A stretch of DNA of 37,913 nucleotides, taken from contig DNUE01000004.1 of the NCBI GenBank assembly GCA_003508005.1, forward strand, positions 1 to 37,913, read 5' to 3'. Below are positions 5,475-12,771 of the stretch, piece after piece. A model generated the notes under the pieces. It was not told the origin of the DNA. It worked only from the letters and a program-made list of their open reading frames with translations, and did no database searches. A program made the position numbers and the translations under genes. The stretch's first letter is position 1, and the number at the start of each line of letters is the position of its first letter. This DNA comes from Desulfobulbaceae bacterium. Its GTDB lineage: Bacteria > Desulfobacterota > Desulfobulbia > Desulfobulbales > Desulfobulbaceae.

Positions 5475-5490
5475 TTTTCTGGATATCTCC

Positions 5491-6936
5491 ATGCCTGTAC
5501 TGCCACGCGAAGTTCTCAGCCTGTTTGACGAGGCCTTGGTCCGGGAAACGATCCCTGCCGAGCGCCATGTCTATTATCGCAAGTGGCTTTGCTACTACCT
5601 GGATTTTTTCGCTACGTATCGGCTCAACGGCGCGGACGGAAAGAATCTGCCCGCGTTTCTTGAGAAATTGCGAGAAAAAAACCAGTCGGAATACTACCGC
5701 CGGCAGGCTGCGCATGCGGTAACGCTCTATTTTGCGGCATGCCTGCCAACCTCCCATCAGCCTCACCCCACGGAAACCGGCCCTGGGTCGGGGAACCGCG
5801 GGAGCGGGAAATCAATATCTCCAGGGAATCTGCCAACCGAAAATGAGAACCCAGCGCTTTCCAGCAAAGCGAAGGATAAAGGGAGGGGTAATTCAGCCTC
5901 CATTGCGCCGGGGCTGGAAACAAAGCAATGCGTTGGCGGGGAGGGTAACCCTCCGCCACTCAAAACGAGGGGCGCTGACTGGAAATCCGTGTATTCCACC
6001 TTGGTTTCCGCTGTAAAGGTACGGCATTACTCGCCGAAAACACTCAAGGCCTACAAGGGTTGGATTCACCATTTCCAGAACTTTGTCAAGAGCAAAGACC
6101 CTGAACTTATAGAGTTATCAGACGTCAAGGAATTCCTGAGCTTCCTGGCGGTGCAGCGCAACGTCTCCGCCTCGAGTCAGAACCAGGCATTCAATGCCCT
6201 GCTCTTCCTGTTCCGCCATGTCCTGGACAAAGAGTTCGGCAAGGTTGAAGGGGTTGTGCGGGCCAAACGCAAGCCTTACATCCCGGTGGTGCTGTCGCGG
6301 GAGGAGATTGACCGCGTGGTGATGAACGCCGGCTACCCGTACGACCTGATCATCAAGCTCCTCTACGGCTGCGGATTGCGACTGGCGGAGTGCATGAACC
6401 TGCGGGTCCAGAACTTCAATTTCGATTTCGGGATCCTGACCGTGCATGACGGCAAGGGCGGCAAAGACCGGACCGTGCCCCTGCCTGAGGCCCTGATTCC
6501 GGAGCTGAAGAGTCAGCTGGAAACGGTTATCGACCTCCATCAGCGTGATCTCAAGGCGGGTTATACCGGGGTTTTTCTCTACGGCCAGTTGGAACAGAAG
6601 TACAAAAATGCGGCCAGAGAACTGGTGTGGCAGTGGTTCTTCCCGGCCAAGGAACTTACCCCGGTTCCTGGAACGAAGGAACGCAGACGATATCACCTGC
6701 ACGACAGCCAGGTGCAGAAGGCGATCACCGGGGCGGTGCGGCGGGCAAAAATACCCAAGCGGGCTACGGCCCACACCTTCCGCCACAGCTTTGCCAGCCA
6801 CCTCCTCCAGGCAAACTACGATATCCGCACGATTCGAGAAATGCTCGGCCACAGCGATGTGCGGACCACGATGATCTATACCCATACGGTGAGGAGCAGG
6901 ACGGTCAAGGAGGCGAGAAGCCCCCTGGATTTTTGA
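5491..6936 (+). CDS. intI: Integron integrase (tyrosine recombinase) with an extra N-terminal core-binding-like domain
   Basis: The 481-residue protein is much longer than the usual integron integrase (about 320-340). All catalytic residues are present: Arg297 in GCGLRLAE, Lys in GKGGKDR (322-327), His428 and Arg431 in HTFRHSF, His454 in MLGHSD and the nucleophile Tyr463 in MIYTH. Between them, LVWQWFFPA and RRRYHLH (about 378-404) are the extra region found only in integron integrases, needed to bind folded attC. A normal core-binding domain lies at about 165-250. Before it are an additional helical domain (about 1-88) that looks like a second SAM-like core-binding domain and a Gly/Ser/Pro linker (about 89-163). 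The frame opens at ATG 5452, but that codon lies in the inverted repeat; ATG 5491 is preferred, with weak ribosome binding signals at either. Confidence 0.95.
   Translation: MPVLPREVLSLFDEALVRETIPAERHVYYRKWLCYYLDFFATYRLNGADGKNLPAFLEKLREKNQSEYYRRQAAHAVTLYFAACLPTSHQPHPTETGPGSGNRGSGKSISPGNLPTENENPALSSKAKDKGRGNSASIAPGLETKQCVGGEGNPPPLKTRGADWKSVYSTLVSAVKVRHYSPKTLKAYKGWIHHFQNFVKSKDPELIELSDVKEFLSFLAVQRNVSASSQNQAFNALLFLFRHVLDKEFGKVEGVVRAKRKPYIPVVLSREEIDRVVMNAGYPYDLIIKLLYGCGLRLAECMNLRVQNFNFDFGILTVHDGKGGKDRTVPLPEALIPELKSQLETVIDLHQRDLKAGYTGVFLYGQLEQKYKNAARELVWQWFFPAKELTPVPGTKERRRYHLHDSQVQKAITGAVRRAKIPKRATAHTFRHSFASHLLQANYDIRTIREMLGHSDVRTTMIYTHTVRSRTVKEARSPLDF
5934..5958 (+). repeat. Hairpin inside the integrase linker coding region
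   Basis: TGGCGG-GG-AGGGT (5934-5946) pairs with ACCCTCCGCCA (5948-5958), leaving a two-base bulge and a one-base loop. It falls in the low-complexity linker between the two N-terminal domains and is followed by a protein stretch (LKTRGADWKS) that looks like translated non-coding repeat rather than folded protein. Confidence 0.5.
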
Positions 6937-7014
6937 GGCATCTGTACGGGTTGATGGGATTCGTCGCGCCCTATCCATCCTCCTGATAGACTGAATAAAT
7001 CAGACGACATGCCC

Positions 7015-7053
7015 AAAAAAAACCGGCTGCAGCCGTGATGGCTGCCGCCGGTT
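7015..7053 (-). terminator. Strong rho-independent terminator of the rpsB–FKBP operon
   Basis: On the minus strand AACCGGCGGCAGCC pairs with GGCTGCAGCCGGTT around a five-base loop (plus 7021-7053), followed by eight T (plus 7022-7015). It lies 36 bases after the small Cys/Lys-rich ORF and closes the long minus-strand operon; the integrase gene converges on it from the other side. Confidence 0.92.
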
Positions 7054-7088
7054 ATTGTTTGAGACTGAGTCGAAGGGCCTTATTTGTT

Positions 7089-7250
7089 CTATTTCCCCTT
7101 CTTTTCCTTGTCCTTTTTCGTTTTGATCTTTTTCCCTTTCGCCGCTGCCCCCGCTTCGCTCAGGAGAAGGGGGCAGCCCTTGCAGTGCCGACCGGACTTG
7201 AGATACTTGAGGCAGCACTTCTTTCTGCCTTTTTTCTTCTCCTTTCCCAA
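7089..7250 (-). CDS. Small Lys-rich protein with a CC-x9-CxxC cysteine motif, unknown function
   Basis: A 53-codon frame opens with TTG at 7250, preceded by GAGGT with a 7-base gap, and ends at TAG 7089-7091. The product begins MGKEKKKGRKKCC, continues with YLKSGRHCKGCP, and ends in a Lys-rich tail. Cys12, Cys13, Cys23 and Cys26 with His22 could bind zinc or another metal. It starts 32 bases after the FKBP gene and stops just before the operon terminator, which strongly suggests a genuine last gene. A perfect 9-bp stem (GCTGCCCCC/GGGGGCAGC, plus 7144-7177) lies within it. I do not recognise a named family; a metal-binding or nucleic-acid-binding helper is a guess. A different frame over the same bases reads through the terminator and is not credible. 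Confidence 0.6.
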   Translation of the reverse strand: MGKEKKKGRKKCCLKYLKSGRHCKGCPLLLSEAGAAAKGKKIKTKKDKEKKGK

Positions 7251-7282
7251 GGCACCGACCTCAGGGGGCGGAACAGTGCAGC

Positions 7283-8035
7283 CTACTTCTTTTCGGCCCC
7301 GGCCTTGTCTGCTGCCGGCTCAGCCTTGGCCTCTTCTGCCGGATTCTCGATGCCCAAGAGCTCCACGTCGAAGATCAGCATGGAGCCAGGCTCGATGACC
7401 GGCGGCGCGCCACGGTCGCCATAGGCGAGGTCCGGCGGCAGGAAGATCTGGAACTTGGAGCCCACATTCATGAGCTGCACCGCCTCGGTCCAACCGGGGA
7501 TGACCTGATTGAGGGGAAACACCGCCGGTTCGCCGCGGGAGACGGAGCTGTCAAACTCGGTGCCATCCAGCAGCTTGCCGGAATAATGCACCTTGACGGT
7601 GTCTTCCGCCTTGGGCTTCGGGCCTTCGGCCTTGGTCACCACCTTGTACTGGAGACCGGAAGCGGTGGTAGTCACGCCTTCCTTCTTCGCATTCTCCTTG
7701 AGAAACTCGTCAGCGGCCTTCTTGTTCTTGCTGATCATCTCCACGGTCTGTTTCAGGCGCTCCTCCTGCTGCTTCTGGGCGTACTTCTGCTGGATCTCCG
7801 CCGCCTCCTCGCCGCTCAGGAGCGGGGTGTTGCCCTTATAGGAGTCCACCACGCCCTTGTGCAGGATATCCAGGTCGATATTTTCGCCCAGGCTCTTGAA
7901 ATATGCCCCCAGGTCAAGGCCCAGGGCATAGCTCAATTTCTGCTCGTCCGTCTTCAGCTCCCCCTTTTTCTCCTCTGCCAGGGCCTGACCCGCTACAAGC
8001 AGGACAGCCAGCAGACAACTCAATAATACACGCAT
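7283..8035 (-). CDS. Periplasmic FKBP-type peptidyl-prolyl cis-trans isomerase (FkpA/Mip type)
   Basis: The 250-residue protein has a signal peptide (MRVLLSCLLAVLLVAGQALA, cleaved about residue 20), an N-terminal FKBP-associated helical dimerisation domain (about 28-125: DEQKLSYALGLDLG at the front, then long charged helices) and an FKBP domain (about 130-228) with VKVHYSGKLLDGTEFDSS, PGWTEAVQLM and FLPPDLAYGDRG. This is the architecture of the periplasmic folding helpers FkpA and Mip, which speed proline isomerisation. The C-terminus carries an Ala/Glu/Lys-rich tail. ATG 8035 is preceded by AAGGAG at a good distance; the frame upstream is open but has no signal peptide. It follows the Smr gene by about 140 bases, so it may also have its own promoter. 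Confidence 0.95.
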   Translation of the reverse strand: MRVLLSCLLAVLLVAGQALAEEKKGELKTDEQKLSYALGLDLGAYFKSLGENIDLDILHKGVVDSYKGNTPLLSGEEAAEIQQKYAQKQQEERLKQTVEMISKNKKAADEFLKENAKKEGVTTTASGLQYKVVTKAEGPKPKAEDTVKVHYSGKLLDGTEFDSSVSRGEPAVFPLNQVIPGWTEAVQLMNVGSKFQIFLPPDLAYGDRGAPPVIEPGSMLIFDVELLGIENPAEEAKAEPAADKAGAEKK

Positions 8036-8176
8036 TGATGTCTCCTTCAAAAATAAGGTTGGATGATAATACACTCGGGAAAACCTTGTTTCTCGATACT
8101 CAACGATGGAACACAATATCCTATTTGACGGTAAATGGACAGAAGATATCACTCATTTCCGTTCAATGCAACTGGG

Positions 8177-8623
8177 TCAGAGGACAACCAGCGAGATACC
8201 GGGGTTGGGGGCCTGCAGATACTTCGCCAGAAAGGGGAATCGCCTGGCCATCTGCCGCCCGTGGCCGGACCGCCGGTCGCACTGCTCGCCGGCCAAATAG
8301 TCATTGATCTGCCGTTGTTCCCGCAGGCAGCCGAGCAGGCGCCGGACCTCCTCCCTGATCACCCCGCCCTCGCCGCTGGAGCCATAGCCGTGAATGAGGA
8401 CCAGCACCCGAAATCCCAGAGCTCGGCCCTGGACAATCTCCCGGCGCAGCCGCGTCAGGGCTTGCTCCACGGTAGGCAGCCCCCTTTCCAGGTTGACGGT
8501 GCGCAAGGCGGACCGGGATGTCTTCTGCACGGCCGCCTCCCGCTCTGCCCCGCAGAAAGGACAGCGGACGAATTCAGAGTCAAGGTCGTTGCCGCAAACT
8601 TCGCAGAAAATCCGGGGGAGCAT
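8177..8623 (-). CDS. Zinc-ribbon protein with a C-terminal Smr domain
   Basis: The 148-residue protein has four cysteines as CxxC-x10-CxxC (residues 7, 10, 21 and 24), a zinc ribbon, then an Smr (small MutS-related) domain at about 41-148. The Smr hallmarks are the opening VNLERGLPTVEQALTRL and the glycine-rich HGYGSSGEGG at 78-87. Smr domains are nucleases or nucleic-acid binders; recent work links several to cleavage of mRNA at stalled or collided ribosomes. This gene begins 4 bases after the Rel stop codon, so the two are probably translated together, which hints at a link between stalled translation and (p)ppGpp signalling, but that is inference. Confidence is good for the domains, low for the job. 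Confidence 0.85.
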   Translation of the reverse strand: MLPRIFCEVCGNDLDSEFVRCPFCGAEREAAVQKTSRSALRTVNLERGLPTVEQALTRLRREIVQGRALGFRVLVLIHGYGSSGEGGVIREEVRRLLGCLREQRQINDYLAGEQCDRRSGHGRQMARRFPFLAKYLQAPNPGISLVVL

Positions 8624-8627
8624 ATCC

Positions 8628-10787
8628 CTATCGCCGGTGCACCTCGATAATCGCCGGCATCTGCATCAGATGCTGCTGCACCACCTGCAGGTGCCGCAGA
8701 TCGCTCACCTCCACGACTACGTCCAGTTCGGCCAGATTGTCCGGGGTGGTCCTGGCATTGAAAGAGACGATCTGCGCATCGTCATGGCTGATGGTGCTGG
8801 TGATGTCGGCAAGGATATTGCGCCGGTTCTCGGCCCGGATAAGCAACTGGGAGCGATGCAGGGTCTTGACCGCTCCGGACCAGTTCACCGCCAGCCAGCG
8901 CCGGGGGTCGGTGCTGCGCAAGTTGGCGCAGTCTTTCTTGTGGATCGATATTCCTCGGCCGGTGGTGATGAAGCCGACGATGTCATCCCCCGGCACCGGC
9001 TTGCAGCATTGGCTGACCCGCACCAGCATGTCGTTGACCCCGTCGATGTCGATAACCTCGCGGCTATCCAACATCGCCCGCTGCGGCTCGACCGGAGCCG
9101 GCTGTTCCGGCAGCTCGGGGGCAGACGCTTTTCCTTCGGGCGCGCGCAGTTCCTCCGGGACCAGGGCTTCCAGCAGGTGATGGACGGTGATCGCCCCGGA
9201 GCCGACTTTGACCAGCATGTCATCGAGGGTATTGCAGCCTAGCTTTTTGAGCATCAGCCGGATTTGCCCGCCCTTGACCAGCTTTTTGAGGGTGGTGTCA
9301 TGCTTTTTCAGCTCCCGCTCGCAGATTTCCCGGCCCAGAATCAGGAACTTTTCCTTTTCCTCCCCTCGCAGCCACTGCCGGATGCGGTTCCGTGCCCTGC
9401 TGGTCTTGACGAACTGCAGCCAGGCCCGTTTCGGGCTCTGGTTCTTCTGGGTAATGATTTCGACGATATCGCCGTGCTGCAGCGCGGTTTTGAGGGTAAC
9501 CAGCTGCCCGTTCACCCGTGCACCGCTGCAGTGGTTGCCCACCTCGGTATGGATCGAGTAGGCAAAATCAATAGGCGTGCTGCCCCGGGGCAGTTCCTTG
9601 ACCTCCCCGGTGGGGGTCAGGGCAAAGACACCGGGCTGAAACAGCTCGCCGTGCACCATTTCCAGGAATTCCCGGTGATCCACCACCTCCTGCAGAGAGC
9701 GGACCAGCTTCTTGATATCGCGCAGCATGCGGACATCCCGGCTGGTGATCCTCTGGCCTGCCTTGTAGGCCCAGTGCGCGGCAACACCTTCCTGGGCCAC
9801 CCGGTCCATTTCCTCGGTACGGATCTGGATTTCAATAAAGTGGTCGTGCGGCCCGATCACCGTGGTGTGCAGGGACTGGTAATTGTTGGCCTTGGGAGCG
9901 CTGATGAAGTCCTTGATCCGGCCGGGCACCGGCTGCCAGTTGGCGTGAATGGCCCCCAGCGTCTCGTAGCACTCGTTGACGGTGTTGACGATGATCCGGA
10001 AGGCCACCTTGTCATACACCCGGTCCAGAGGGATATTCTGGACGACCAGCTTGCGGTAGATGGAATAGAGGTGCTTGGGCCGGCCGAGGACCCGCAGGGG
10101 GGTGATGTTGTTTTCCTTAAGCTTTTCCTGGATGATACCGAACACCTCTTCCACATAGGCCTCGCGCTGCTTCAGGGTGCTTTCCAGACGGCTGCTGATA
10201 TCGGCGTACTCTACGGGAAACAGGTACTGGAAGGCCATGTCCTCGAGGTCCCGCTTCATCCAGTCGATACCGAGCCTGCTGGCCAGGGGCGCGTACAGGT
10301 CCATGGTTTCGCGGGCCAGCCGGCGCTGCCGCTCCCTGGGCGACGAGCTCAGGGTGACCATGTCCTGCAGGCAGTCCGCCAGCCTGACCAGGATGACCCG
10401 AATATCGGCGCTCATGGCCAGAAAGAGTTTCCGGATATTCTCCGCCTGGTCGATCAGCTCGCTGTTGTACTGGACGTTGGTTATCCGGGTCGCGCCATTG
10501 ACGATGTTGGCGACATCCTTGCCGAACTTCTCTTCGAGCTCCTTCGGGGTGGCCACTCCCTCATCCAGGCTGGCGCTCAAAAGCCCGGCGACAATGGTGT
10601 CCAGGTCGAGCTTCATTGAGGCCAGGGTGGTCGCCACCGCCAGGAGATGATTGACAAAGGGCTCTCCGGAGGGGTGCAACGTCCCGTCGTGCCGCTCCTG
10701 GATAAATCCGTGGGCACGGGTCAGCGGGCTTAAGTCCACCTCCAGATACGACGAGGCGGTAGTGAGGAGTCCCTGCAATTCAGGCAT
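8628..10787 (-). CDS. RelA/SpoT-family (p)ppGpp synthetase with degenerate hydrolase site
   Basis: The 719-residue protein has the full long RSH layout: HD-like domain (about 25-155), synthetase (about 225-345), TGS (about 390-450), a cysteine-containing region with SQCCKPVPGD, and a C-terminal ACT domain (about 645-715). In the HD part the catalytic His-Asp pair is gone: the usual HDVVEDT reads SASLDEG at 71-77, and KLADRLHNM reads RLADCLQDM at 135-143; only His47 and Asp138 remain. The synthetase looks active, with PKHLYSIYRK, RIKD at 290-293, Tyr303 in YQSLHT and Glu319 in IEIQIRT. RxKD is the motif of bifunctional enzymes, so this is a former bifunctional Rel that kept only synthesis. GAAGG lies before the ATG. 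proS is upstream with a 126-base gap. Confidence 0.93.
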   Translation of the reverse strand: MPELQGLLTTASSYLEVDLSPLTRAHGFIQERHDGTLHPSGEPFVNHLLAVATTLASMKLDLDTIVAGLLSASLDEGVATPKELEEKFGKDVANIVNGATRITNVQYNSELIDQAENIRKLFLAMSADIRVILVRLADCLQDMVTLSSSPRERQRRLARETMDLYAPLASRLGIDWMKRDLEDMAFQYLFPVEYADISSRLESTLKQREAYVEEVFGIIQEKLKENNITPLRVLGRPKHLYSIYRKLVVQNIPLDRVYDKVAFRIIVNTVNECYETLGAIHANWQPVPGRIKDFISAPKANNYQSLHTTVIGPHDHFIEIQIRTEEMDRVAQEGVAAHWAYKAGQRITSRDVRMLRDIKKLVRSLQEVVDHREFLEMVHGELFQPGVFALTPTGEVKELPRGSTPIDFAYSIHTEVGNHCSGARVNGQLVTLKTALQHGDIVEIITQKNQSPKRAWLQFVKTSRARNRIRQWLRGEEKEKFLILGREICERELKKHDTTLKKLVKGGQIRLMLKKLGCNTLDDMLVKVGSGAITVHHLLEALVPEELRAPEGKASAPELPEQPAPVEPQRAMLDSREVIDIDGVNDMLVRVSQCCKPVPGDDIVGFITTGRGISIHKKDCANLRSTDPRRWLAVNWSGAVKTLHRSQLLIRAENRRNILADITSTISHDDAQIVSFNARTTPDNLAELDVVVEVSDLRHLQVVQQHLMQMPAIIEVHRR

Positions 10788-10913
10788 GGTCGACCTTCAT
10801 ACTGAAGTTTGGCTCAATGATTGATGGTTTTGCACAAAATTCCGTCAGATGCAAGGCTGGCAACCCCGGCGGCATGAGGCGCAACACAGCGGTCAGGAAG
10901 TTTGGCGAGGCCA

Positions 10914-12647
10914 TCACTCTTCGGGCGCAACGAACATGGCAAATTCCGCCCGCACCAGCGAGGCGATGACCCCGGCGGCCTGGTCGATGGGCACGGTCTC
11001 GGTGTGGCCGTCGCGGCGGCGGCGCAGTTCCACCTTTCCTTCCTTCTCGAAGGTCTTGCCCACCATCACCCGGTAGGGGATGCCGATGAGGTCCGCATCC
11101 TTGAACTTGGAACCCGGCCGCTCGTCCCGGTCGTCCAGGAGGACCTCCAGTCCCAGCTGGCGAAGGTCAAGGGCCAGCCGCTCAGCCGCCCCGGTGACCG
11201 CCTCGCTGTTGACGCCCAGATTCAGGACAATGACCTGGAACGGTGCCAGGGGCAGCGGGAAGATGATGCCGTTCCCGTCATGGTTCTGCTCGATGGCCGC
11301 AGCCACCACCCGGCTGACGCCGATGCCGTAGCAGCCCATGACAAAGGGGCGGGCCTGGCCGTCACGGTCCTGGAAGGTCGCGTTCATGGCCTCACTGTAG
11401 GCAGTGCCCAGTTTGAAGATATGGCCGACCTCAATGCCTTCGGTAAGCCGCAGACTGCCGCCGCAGGAGGGACATCGGTCCTCGGCGGTGATCTGGCGCA
11501 GGTCGCCGCTGATCGCCGGGGTGAAATCGCGGCCCGGCTGCACGCCGGTGAGATGGTACTGCTTCTGGTTGGCACCGGCAATGCAGTCGCGCATCGCCAT
11601 CACCTCATGGTCTGCGACCACCCTGAGCGGTAACCCCACCGGGCCGAGATAGCCGACCGGCAGGCCGGTCTTCTTGAACACCGTCTCGTCGTCGGCCAGT
11701 TCCACATCGGTTGCGCCCAGCAGGTTCTTCAGCTTCACCGGCTGCACCTCCCGGTCGCCCCGGACCAACGCCGCTACCGGCTCGCCGTCGGCGAGGTAGA
11801 TCATCGTCTTGATGAATTGGGAGGGACTGGCCTTGAGGAATGCGGCCACGCTCTCCACCTTTTTCATGCCCGGAGTTTCGACCCTGCAGAGGGCCTGCGG
11901 TTCACCGGCCCTCTCCTGGGTCTCCACAGGAGCTACCCTGGCCTTTTCCACGTTGGCGGCATAGGAGCACTGTTCGCAGATCACCAGGGTATCCTCGCCG
12001 GTGCTGGCCAGGACCATGAACTCGTGGGAAAAGGAGCCGCCGATGGTCCCGGTGTCTGCCTCCACCGCCCTGAACTGCAGGCCGCAGCGACGAAAGATGC
12101 GGTGATAGGCCTCAAACATCCGGTCGTAGGATTTGCCTGCGGCCTCGTCGCTCTCATCAAAGGAGTAGGCGTCTTTCATCACGAATTCACGGCCGCGCAT
12201 CAGACCGAATCGGGGCCGGATCTCGTCCCGGAACTTGGTCTGGATCTGGTAGAGGTTCTTGGGCAGCTGCCGGTAGGACTGGAGTTCGCGGCGGGCCAGG
12301 TCGGTGATCACCTCCTCGTGGGTCGGCCCCAGGCAGGACTCGCGGCTGTGCCGATCGATGAAGCGCAGCAGTTCCGGCCCGTATTTCTGCCAGCGGCCCG
12401 ATTCCTTCCAGAGGTCGGCGGGCTGGACCATGGGCATCAGCAGTTCCAGGGCACCGGCCCGGTTCATCTCCTCGCGCACGATCTGGGCGACCTTCTGAAT
12501 GGCGGCCAGGCCGAGCGGCAGGTAGATATAGACGCCGGAGGTCAGCTTGCGGATAAAGCCGCCGCGCAGCAGCAGCTGGTGGCTCACCACCTCCGCTTCC
12601 GAGGGGGTCTCCTTGGTGGTGGGGATCAGCATCTGAGAGTAGCGCAT
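10914..12647 (-). CDS. proS: Prolyl-tRNA synthetase
   Basis: The 577-residue protein charges tRNA-Pro with proline. Class II motifs are evident: motif 1 around GVYIYLPLG (39-47), motif 2 in FRDEIRPRFGLMRGREFVMKDAYSF split about 138-165, and motif 3 near GCYGIGVSRVVAA (about 442-454). The long insertion between motifs 2 and 3 (about 230-390) is the editing domain of bacterial-type ProRS, which clears mischarged Ala-tRNA-Pro, and the C-terminal anticodon-binding domain follows (LNLGVNSEA region, about 475-570). Size is right for the bacterial form. It sits between ispG (97-base gap with the ispG repeat) and rel, in the same direction. Confidence 0.97.
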   Translation of the reverse strand: MRYSQMLIPTTKETPSEAEVVSHQLLLRGGFIRKLTSGVYIYLPLGLAAIQKVAQIVREEMNRAGALELLMPMVQPADLWKESGRWQKYGPELLRFIDRHSRESCLGPTHEEVITDLARRELQSYRQLPKNLYQIQTKFRDEIRPRFGLMRGREFVMKDAYSFDESDEAAGKSYDRMFEAYHRIFRRCGLQFRAVEADTGTIGGSFSHEFMVLASTGEDTLVICEQCSYAANVEKARVAPVETQERAGEPQALCRVETPGMKKVESVAAFLKASPSQFIKTMIYLADGEPVAALVRGDREVQPVKLKNLLGATDVELADDETVFKKTGLPVGYLGPVGLPLRVVADHEVMAMRDCIAGANQKQYHLTGVQPGRDFTPAISGDLRQITAEDRCPSCGGSLRLTEGIEVGHIFKLGTAYSEAMNATFQDRDGQARPFVMGCYGIGVSRVVAAAIEQNHDGNGIIFPLPLAPFQVIVLNLGVNSEAVTGAAERLALDLRQLGLEVLLDDRDERPGSKFKDADLIGIPYRVMVGKTFEKEGKVELRRRRDGHTETVPIDQAAGVIASLVRAEFAMFVAPEE

Positions 12648-12726
12648 GGGTATTTCTCTATATCTGGTTAGGATTGACTATATCGCAATTGTTGCCGGAT
12701 ATTCCCATCGGGGTCGGAGTCGGTAT

Positions 12727-12771
12727 TGGCGAACTTGACAAACTTTACGAACTTGACGAACTTGATGAACT
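12727..12771 (-). repeat. Five-copy 9-bp tandem repeat spanning the ispG stop codon
   Basis: On the minus strand the unit AGTTCGTCA is repeated five times with one or two changes per copy (copies at 12763-12771, 12754-12762, 12745-12753, 12736-12744 and 12727-12735). The in-frame reading is Ser-Ser-Ser per unit. In the third copy TCA has become TAA and ends ispG. Such short tandem repeats change copy number by slippage. Confidence 0.85.

Larger units (their letters stand above)
5373..5487 (+). repeat. Two 13-bp direct repeats TTTTCTGGATATC flanking the integrase promoter
   Basis: Identical 13-mers occur at 5373-5385 and 5475-5487. Together with the 10-bp arms at 5443-5474 there are four GATATC motifs in about 110 bases. 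Such repeated motifs may be binding sites of the integrase (like the DR1/DR2 sites of attI1) or of a regulator of intI. Confidence 0.7.
5142..5490. other. Gene-free integron platform region between first cassette and integrase
   Basis: These 349 bases hold no supported gene. In order from the left they contain the attC/attI-like hairpin (to 5190), a 62-bp palindrome (5244-5305), a GTTAGCG core-like motif (5333-5339), repeated GATATC-centred motifs, a candidate leftward cassette promoter, and the promoter and inverted repeat in front of the integrase. attI must lie here, but its exact limits cannot be decided by eye because no second copy or related site is in view. Confidence 0.6.
1..6936. 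mobile_element. Chromosomal integron: integrase plus a leftward array of seven cassettes, incomplete at the window edge
   Basis: A plus-strand integron integrase (5491-6936) is followed on its 5' side by a series of short minus-strand genes, each separated by an imperfect inverted repeat bounded by RYYYAAC and GTTRRRY core sites (attC). Cassette genes all point away from the integrase, the usual arrangement. Six attC sites were located by eye and separate seven cassettes; the seventh runs off the left edge. The cassette region is visibly AT-richer than the housekeeping genes beyond 7000 and its codon use varies from gene to gene, as expected for independently acquired genes. The integrase end converges on the terminator of the housekeeping operon. 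Confidence is high for the integron as such, moderate for the exact attI position. Confidence 0.92.

Noticed and set aside
5400..5490. SOS (LexA) control of the integrase
   Set aside because: No CTG-N10-CAG box overlaps the promoter candidate, and the inverted repeat present has a different core. Other LexA box types cannot be ruled out.
7000..7218. 72-codon minus-strand frame through the operon terminator
   Set aside because: It runs across the hairpin and T tract at 7015-7053 and lacks a ribosome binding site; the overlapping frame at 7089-7250 is better supported.
8036..8176. Promoter directly ahead of the FKBP gene
   Set aside because: A TATTAT -10-like box is present near 8066-8071 but no acceptable -35 box stands at 16-18 bases; left unannotated though an own promoter remains possible.
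9264..10619. 451-codon open frame on the plus strand opposite the Rel gene
   Set aside because: It is the antisense shadow of a GC-rich gene: the composition is Gly/His/Asp/Leu-rich without domain character and no ribosome binding site leads it. The same applies to the long plus-strand frames at 14696-15619, 15660-16490 and 20376-21482.
12727..12771. CRISPR-like repeat array
   Set aside because: Units are 9 bp and directly adjacent with no spacers; this is a coding tandem repeat.
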